Source: Stentor coeruleus (Eukaryota > Ciliophora > Heterotrichea > Heterotrichida > Stentoridae). From it: a stretch of 22,205 bases of DNA. Location of the stretch: the NCBI GenBank assembly GCA_001970955.1, contig MPUH01001170.1:1-22205 (forward strand), given 5' to 3'. The notes under the pieces were generated by a model. It ran no database searches. It was not told the origin of the DNA and saw only the letters and a program-made list of their open reading frames with translations. The position numbers and the translations under genes were made by a program. This document shows positions 17,504-22,205 of the stretch, in pieces (position 1 is the stretch's first letter; the number at the start of each line of letters is the position of its first letter).

Positions 17504-20500
17504 TTATTGATCCTTATAAATATTTTCCACATCCTCAATAAGCTTTGACATATCCGTATTTCTAACTTTCAAGCACTGGCCAATGTCTAAAAGCCCAACC
17601 TCTTGCTCTATGAGTGTAGAATTAATTTTCATAATTTTTAGCTTTAAGTTTTTCAATCTTCTTTTAACTCTAACATTTGCATTCTCTACAACAGCCAAAT
17701 TTTCTTCGCAAACATGCAAGAATGCCATCCCGTCTTGATTTCTTCTCCAAAGCATTAACGTTTCAGCTTCTAAAATGAGTGAAATTAACTCTCTTGCATC
17801 GTTTTCAACCCTATTTTCTTTCATGCTCTTGTAAGTATCCCCCAATATTGCAATTAAAAGATTGATCATAATAATCGGATTCAATATTGTTACTAAAACA
17901 TAAAAAGTTGAGTCAAGTCCTCCATAGCCGCTTTTATTAGAATAACCTATATTAATATTATATAGTCCAGTGACATAAGAAAAGTAGTCTGATTGTTGAG
18001 GCATAAGAGCATAGAAAATAAGCGAAAAAGATACAGTTGAATAGAACCAGATAAGTAAAAAGCCAGCAATGTCTCGACAAGCGGTAATAAGTAAATGCAC
18101 TAAATACCTGGTTGGCTTATAAATCCTGAAAAAAGCTATCCCTCGCATCCATGCGAAAAATAGGATAAGAGCGAGAAACCAGTATTTATGTTTCATAGTC
18201 CCAGAGATTATAAGAAAAATGTATATAAAAAGAGAATTGATTCGAGCTTGATCAAAATAATTCCAGAAATCTTTGAAATACCCAAGTTTTCCTGAGATAA
18301 TATAGGAGAATTCATATAGGCTAAATAAAGAGTTCACAGCTAGTAATCCATATAAAAAGCCTATATATTCTAAATACACTGTATAAAGAGAGAGAACTGT
18401 CAGATAGGTTATATAAACTCCAGCTTGACAATAGGGAATCCATTTAACATTATTCCACTTTTCTAGTAAAAATACTTGGATAAAAGGGGTATCAAAAATG
18501 TGAACATTTGAGCAACTATCGAGTCCTTTCAAAAATTTTATACTCTCTGAAGTCCCTGCAAGCATAGGCAGTTTAACAAATGTCTGCAGAAAATTAATAC
18601 TGTTGCCTTCATTTGTGAAATTCATAAAAGCAGTAAAATCTTCTTTATTTGGCAAAAAAGATGTAGATTGCAGAATAGCTTGAGATTTGAGTTTTTTTTC
18701 AGAAAATTTTGGCATATTATTGTTTGTTGTTTTGGATAATAAGACTTTGTATAAAATATGCAACTTATCAAAGCCACTTCTGTTTAAATCAGCCAAACAA
18801 TTTTCAAGGCTTAGGAAAATATAAGGATTTGTTTCAAATCTTACTCGAAGTTCTCTTAAAATCACAGACACGCAGTTGTGATATTTATATTTTAAAGCGA
18901 TGGTTAAAGGACTATGGCTATGAGCCGTAATAAAAAAAGGAGCTTTAGCTTTCAGTGCCTTACCCAGATGCTCATCATAATTGTAAAACGCATACAGATG
19001 AAGCGAATTTATATGAAAAGGCTCAATAATCCAATCGTCAAATCCTGGGACATACTCTTCAGATGTATCATCAATAACTTTTCTCATATACCTGAAAAAA
19101 TCATACTTTCTCGACCCATCACCGCTAACGTAAATTGTGCTCATTTTTAGAGGGGATTCATATATAGCTATTTCATTGTTACTGGATATAGCAAACTTTT
19201 TATTATCTGTGGAAATATGAAAGGCATCAATTGGATCTTCATATTGGATAAAGCTATTATAAGAAAAGTCCTTCGTTGTCCATATCTCTAATTTATTATG
19301 TGTACGAAAAAATATATAATCTGAGTCCAAAGAGTAGTTTATTTTGATAAATCCCCGATTGGCAACTTTTTTTATTATAGATCTTTTTTGAACACTCCAT
19401 AGCATAACATCCTCAGCCGAAATTACTATAAAAGTTTCCCCTTTCAGAAGTCTGGCATCAAGTATTTTCATTTGTTCCTTAAAAAAGTGCGAAATTCCCT
19501 TGACTTGATTTTTCACATCTTCATTTGCCATGAGCTCTACATCAATGAGCTTTATAAGGTTAACATTATCAATGCTTATTATGTACTTTTCATTTGGAGT
19601 ACAGATAATTTTTATCACCTCACCAACATGATACATCTGATGATTGAATACATGAAACATTTTACCGTTTGGGTCTAATGTTGTATGAGGAATCATTTGG
19701 TTTGAAGGCTCATTTTCAGGGTTTTTAAGCAGGAGAGTTTTAATCTTCAGTATTTCCCCTATAAATAAATAGTTTCGCATAGGAGATACGCAAAAACTAC
19801 AGATTTTAGATTTTCCTAAAAGATATTCATCAATTTTTTCCCCAGTTATTAAATTATATTCTGATATGTAATAGCTTGCAGAGATTTTATGGATTACATA
19901 AAACATTTTATCGTCATAACTTTTTTGGTAGAATTTTATTGATGATTCTATAATTTTGAAGTTTATTACTTCATCTCTTGTTAGTATATTCCAAGCTTTT
20001 ATTGAATATTCATATTTCTTATCATCTATTTCCCTTGATAAATAGGCATATAGCAATGTATTGGCGTCTGAAAACCAGATTTCTTTAACTGTAAGCCTAG
20101 GCTTAAGTAAAAATCGATCTTCGAATTTTGGGATTTTCCACTTCATTATTTTAGAATCTGCACCAAGAGAATAGAGTGACTTTTGGTCTGCAGTGATAAA
20201 CACAGATCGGATTCCCCCGTTATGTCCTGTAAGTTGGATTCTGTTTCTTTCTAATTTTACATCCCACATAGATACTACTTTGTCAAATCCTCCTGTGACA
20301 ACAAAATCTTCTTCTAAACTTATATCAATGCACAATATTTTATCTTTGCTTTTAAATTTCCTCATAAGTTCCCAGTTGCCAAATTTCCATATTTCTATAA
20401 CTCCAAGACTTGTGCCGGTGACAACAAAATTCTTTTTATCTGAGCATTTTAAAGCAGAAATTTCCCCACAAGCTTTAATTGTTCCCAAAACACTAACTTC

Positions 20501-21145
20501 AGGAATTAGTATTAATATATAACAATAGCAATCAGCCCCACCACTTAGTAAATAATTTCCATCATTTGATAAATCCAAAGCTTCAACAGAACCCTCGTGG
20601 TTTATTAAGTTTAAACAAGTATTTGAATTATTCAAATCCCACATTTTAACAGCGCAATCAGCACTAGCTGAGTACAAAAATGCTCCATCATGGCTTAGGA
20701 TGACCTTATTAACTTTATCTTTATGCTCCTCAAGCTTTGCAATTTGAGTCAATTCTTGGCCATCACACATTCTTATAACACCGTTTTGACCTCCAGTGTA
20801 AATAAACTTCAGATCTTTTGTAATGTCAAAAGTTAGTATTGGGTCTTGCTGAATGTTTGAGTCTATGCTTATGTCTTTTGTGTTTAAATTCAATATCCCT
20901 ATACGTCCGTCATTACTAGAAAGATATATGATATTTTTTTCTTCAATAGTTTTTTGCCAGGTTGCTTGGAATAATAAAGGAATTTCAATAGGGTCGTGCC
21001 CCCATATAAAATCAGAGACAATTTTCATAGGGTATTTCAAATCTTTCATTTGAGTTAGGTTAATAACCTGAGACTCGTCTATAACAGATCTTTTCAAAGT
21101 TGATACCAAATGCGAGCTCTCATAATTTTGTTCTGACCAAAGCAT
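17504..21145 (-). CDS. WD40-repeat and TRP-like cation channel fusion protein
   Basis: 1213 residues, no intron. Residues about 60-340 carry WD40 blades (GAFLYSASADCAVKMWDL at 154-171; FVVTGGFDKVVSMWDV at 281-296; SLYSLGADSKIMKWKI). Weaker WD-like blades continue to about 665 (ISAEDVMLWSV, THNKLEIWTT), enough for two propellers. Residues about 735-800 look ankyrin-like (HSPLTIALKYKYHNCVSVIL). A six-helix channel domain spans about 905-1105: FKDFWNYFDQ before S3, S5 at 1025-1047, a pore loop around 1053-1078 and S6 ending NPIIMINLLIAILGDTY (1089-1105), the TRP/polycystin-type gate. The tail (1106-1213) is charged and partly coiled coil. It is probably a non-selective or Ca2+-permeable channel in plasma, ciliary or internal membrane, with the cytosolic propellers as scaffold or sensor. 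The gating stimulus is unknown. Confidence 0.85.
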   Translation of the reverse strand: MLWSEQNYESSHLVSTLKRSVIDESQVINLTQMKDLKYPMKIVSDFIWGHDPIEIPLLFQATWQKTIEEKNIIYLSSNDGRIGILNLNTKDISIDSNIQQDPILTFDITKDLKFIYTGGQNGVIRMCDGQELTQIAKLEEHKDKVNKVILSHDGAFLYSASADCAVKMWDLNNSNTCLNLINHEGSVEALDLSNDGNYLLSGGADCYCYILILIPEVSVLGTIKACGEISALKCSDKKNFVVTGTSLGVIEIWKFGNWELMRKFKSKDKILCIDISLEEDFVVTGGFDKVVSMWDVKLERNRIQLTGHNGGIRSVFITADQKSLYSLGADSKIMKWKIPKFEDRFLLKPRLTVKEIWFSDANTLLYAYLSREIDDKKYEYSIKAWNILTRDEVINFKIIESSIKFYQKSYDDKMFYVIHKISASYYISEYNLITGEKIDEYLLGKSKICSFCVSPMRNYLFIGEILKIKTLLLKNPENEPSNQMIPHTTLDPNGKMFHVFNHQMYHVGEVIKIICTPNEKYIISIDNVNLIKLIDVELMANEDVKNQVKGISHFFKEQMKILDARLLKGETFIVISAEDVMLWSVQKRSIIKKVANRGFIKINYSLDSDYIFFRTHNKLEIWTTKDFSYNSFIQYEDPIDAFHISTDNKKFAISSNNEIAIYESPLKMSTIYVSGDGSRKYDFFRYMRKVIDDTSEEYVPGFDDWIIEPFHINSLHLYAFYNYDEHLGKALKAKAPFFITAHSHSPLTIALKYKYHNCVSVILRELRVRFETNPYIFLSLENCLADLNRSGFDKLHILYKVLLSKTTNNNMPKFSEKKLKSQAILQSTSFLPNKEDFTAFMNFTNEGNSINFLQTFVKLPMLAGTSESIKFLKGLDSCSNVHIFDTPFIQVFLLEKWNNVKWIPYCQAGVYITYLTVLSLYTVYLEYIGFLYGLLAVNSLFSLYEFSYIISGKLGYFKDFWNYFDQARINSLFIYIFLIISGTMKHKYWFLALILFFAWMRGIAFFRIYKPTRYLVHLLITACRDIAGFLLIWFYSTVSFSLIFYALMPQQSDYFSYVTGLYNINIGYSNKSGYGGLDSTFYVLVTILNPIIMINLLIAILGDTYKSMKENRVENDARELISLILEAETLMLWRRNQDGMAFLHVCEENLAVVENANVRVKRRLKNLKLKIMKINSTLIEQEVGLLDIGQCLKVRNTDMSKLIEDVENIYKDQ

Positions 21146-22205
21146 TTTTATAACTGAAAGAAATACTCTTAATTAATAACTATCTTATATTTATAGTCAT
21201 CCTAATATAGAAATAAATAAATAGATTACATTAATTGTGTTTAGAATAGTAGCGAGAACGTAGATTCCTATTCGAACTTATCAATACTACGACCATCATA
21301 TATGCATAATATCAGCTGGCATCATATAGCTGTTCTGAAGGTAATACCTTATGCATCCTGATGCAGCAGAGGTATAGGCTTAAAGGCTCTCATAGTTTCA
21401 GATTTGGAATTTAGTTCCGTAACATTTTTCAATGCAACAATAAAATTTTAGGTAATGCAATAAAGTCTGGGAAAAAAAATTCTAACATAAATATTATTCT
21501 GCATCATTTTCTGAAAAAGTAGCGAGAGAAGCCAAAAAAAAGCCAGACTTAATTGTTGTGAAGAGAGCATGCCTAATACTGGGAAACTTAGGAAATTTAT
21601 TACTTCGTAGTAGGTGTATTATTTCCTACTAATTACTATATAGGAATTTCAGGCATTCTGGAAAAAAAAATTTATGTAATTTATTAGAATAAAAATTGAA
21701 AATTTGGTCACAAAAGTGACTATAACAGCATGTGGCTGCATCAGCCTCAAATAAATTTATAAAACTTTCAAAAAGAATCTATCAACTAATCTTGTAATAT
21801 AAAAGTATTCAGTGAAGTTTATATCAAAAACCACTTGGATCCTACTGAGATTATGATAAAGCACTAATGATAAGCCTATAGCCCCCTCAGTGTATTCCCT
21901 AGTCACAAATGCGATTCTAGCATATCCTTTTATTAATAATAATCTTCAATGAGTTTTGTAAAGTCTTCTGCAATAATATTTTTGACCTCAGTAAGTTCAG
22001 CCTTAATTATTTACTGAATTATGAAGTGACTTTATCTTCAACTTCACTTGAAGCTACACCTAAAAAGCCTTTAAACTTCGAATTTCCCCAAGAGTTCAGC
22101 TAGACAGGAAGATTAGGAATTTATTGTAAGTTTATCTTAAAGCACGATAAAAGTTATCAGCCTCATAAAGTGTAATGAGTTCTCATAACATAACCAATTA
22201 AATTT
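21146..22205. other. Terminal gene-free region with coding-like fragments
   Basis: Upstream of the channel gene. No complete gene is present. Two plus-strand stretches, near 21490-21630 and 21909-22172, translate to protein-like sequence interrupted by stops; the second is listed separately. The rest is AT-rich spacer. Confidence 0.45.
21909..22172 (+). pseudogene. Possible decayed gene fragment with two in-frame TAG codons
   Basis: From an ATG at 21909 the frame runs 88 codons to a TAA at 22173, with TAG at 21918-21920 and 22101-22103. The 60 codons between the two TAGs, and the 23 after the second, look like real protein (LEATPKKPLNFEFPQEF; LGIYCKFILKHDKSYQPHKV). No 15/16-nt GT-AG intron that removes either TAG is evident. 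A pseudogene is the simplest reading; chance is not excluded. Confidence 0.3.

Noticed and set aside
21258-21290. TTCGAA-containing segment as a tRNA T-loop
   Set aside because: Flanking bases do not pair into a T-stem, and no acceptor or anticodon arm can be drawn.
21347-21366. Short palindrome TGCATC-CT-GATGCA as a hairpin or terminator
   Set aside because: The loop would be two to four bases, there is no T-run, and no gene ends nearby. Short palindromes of this size are expected by chance.

Overview
The window looks like macronuclear DNA from a heterotrich ciliate, most likely Stentor or a close relative. The DNA is AT-rich and genes are packed tightly on both strands. Five of the six introns I can support are exactly 15 nt and the sixth is 16 nt, a size class known mainly from heterotrichs. 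All proteins read with the standard code. Every complete gene ends in TAA or TAG, and no gene needs TGA as a sense codon. The organism call is inference from these traits.

Layout. Positions 1-191 (minus) hold the start of an unidentified gene that runs off the window. Positions 192-1805 hold no supportable gene but include a perfect 101-bp tandem duplication. Positions 1806-3939 encode a four-module membrane redox protein (DOMON, cytochrome b561, cytochrome b5, FNR-type flavin/NAD reductase), recovered by removing a 16-nt and a 15-nt intron. Positions 3968-5263 and 6728-7978 encode two type I membrane proteins with a pepsin fold but broken catalytic motifs. A gene-poor spacer between them contains a GC-rich island. 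A CDF-type metal transporter (8024-8995, minus) and an unidentified soluble basic protein (9415-10446, minus, one intron) follow. Next come a CNNM/Mam3-type divalent-metal membrane protein (11149-12306), a zinc-finger plus kelch protein (12674-13834), a coiled-coil protein (13901-14791), and an unidentified protein (14832-15875, minus). Positions 15876-17503 are very AT-rich, with a 37-bp tandem repeat and a 283/337-bp duplicated block that meets at a single N. Positions 17504-21145 (minus) encode a 1213-residue WD40-TRP-like cation channel fusion. The last kilobase contains only coding-like remnants.

How the genes relate. There is no operon logic, as expected for a ciliate. Many products are membrane proteins (redox chain, two pseudo-proteases, two metal-handling proteins, a channel), but I see no evidence that they form one pathway. 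The most notable items are the four-domain redox fusion, the two dead aspartic protease-like receptors, the WD40-channel fusion, and a clean 54-bp TA-bounded length difference between two copies of the same sequence across an assembly gap. The last could be a retained internal eliminated sequence.
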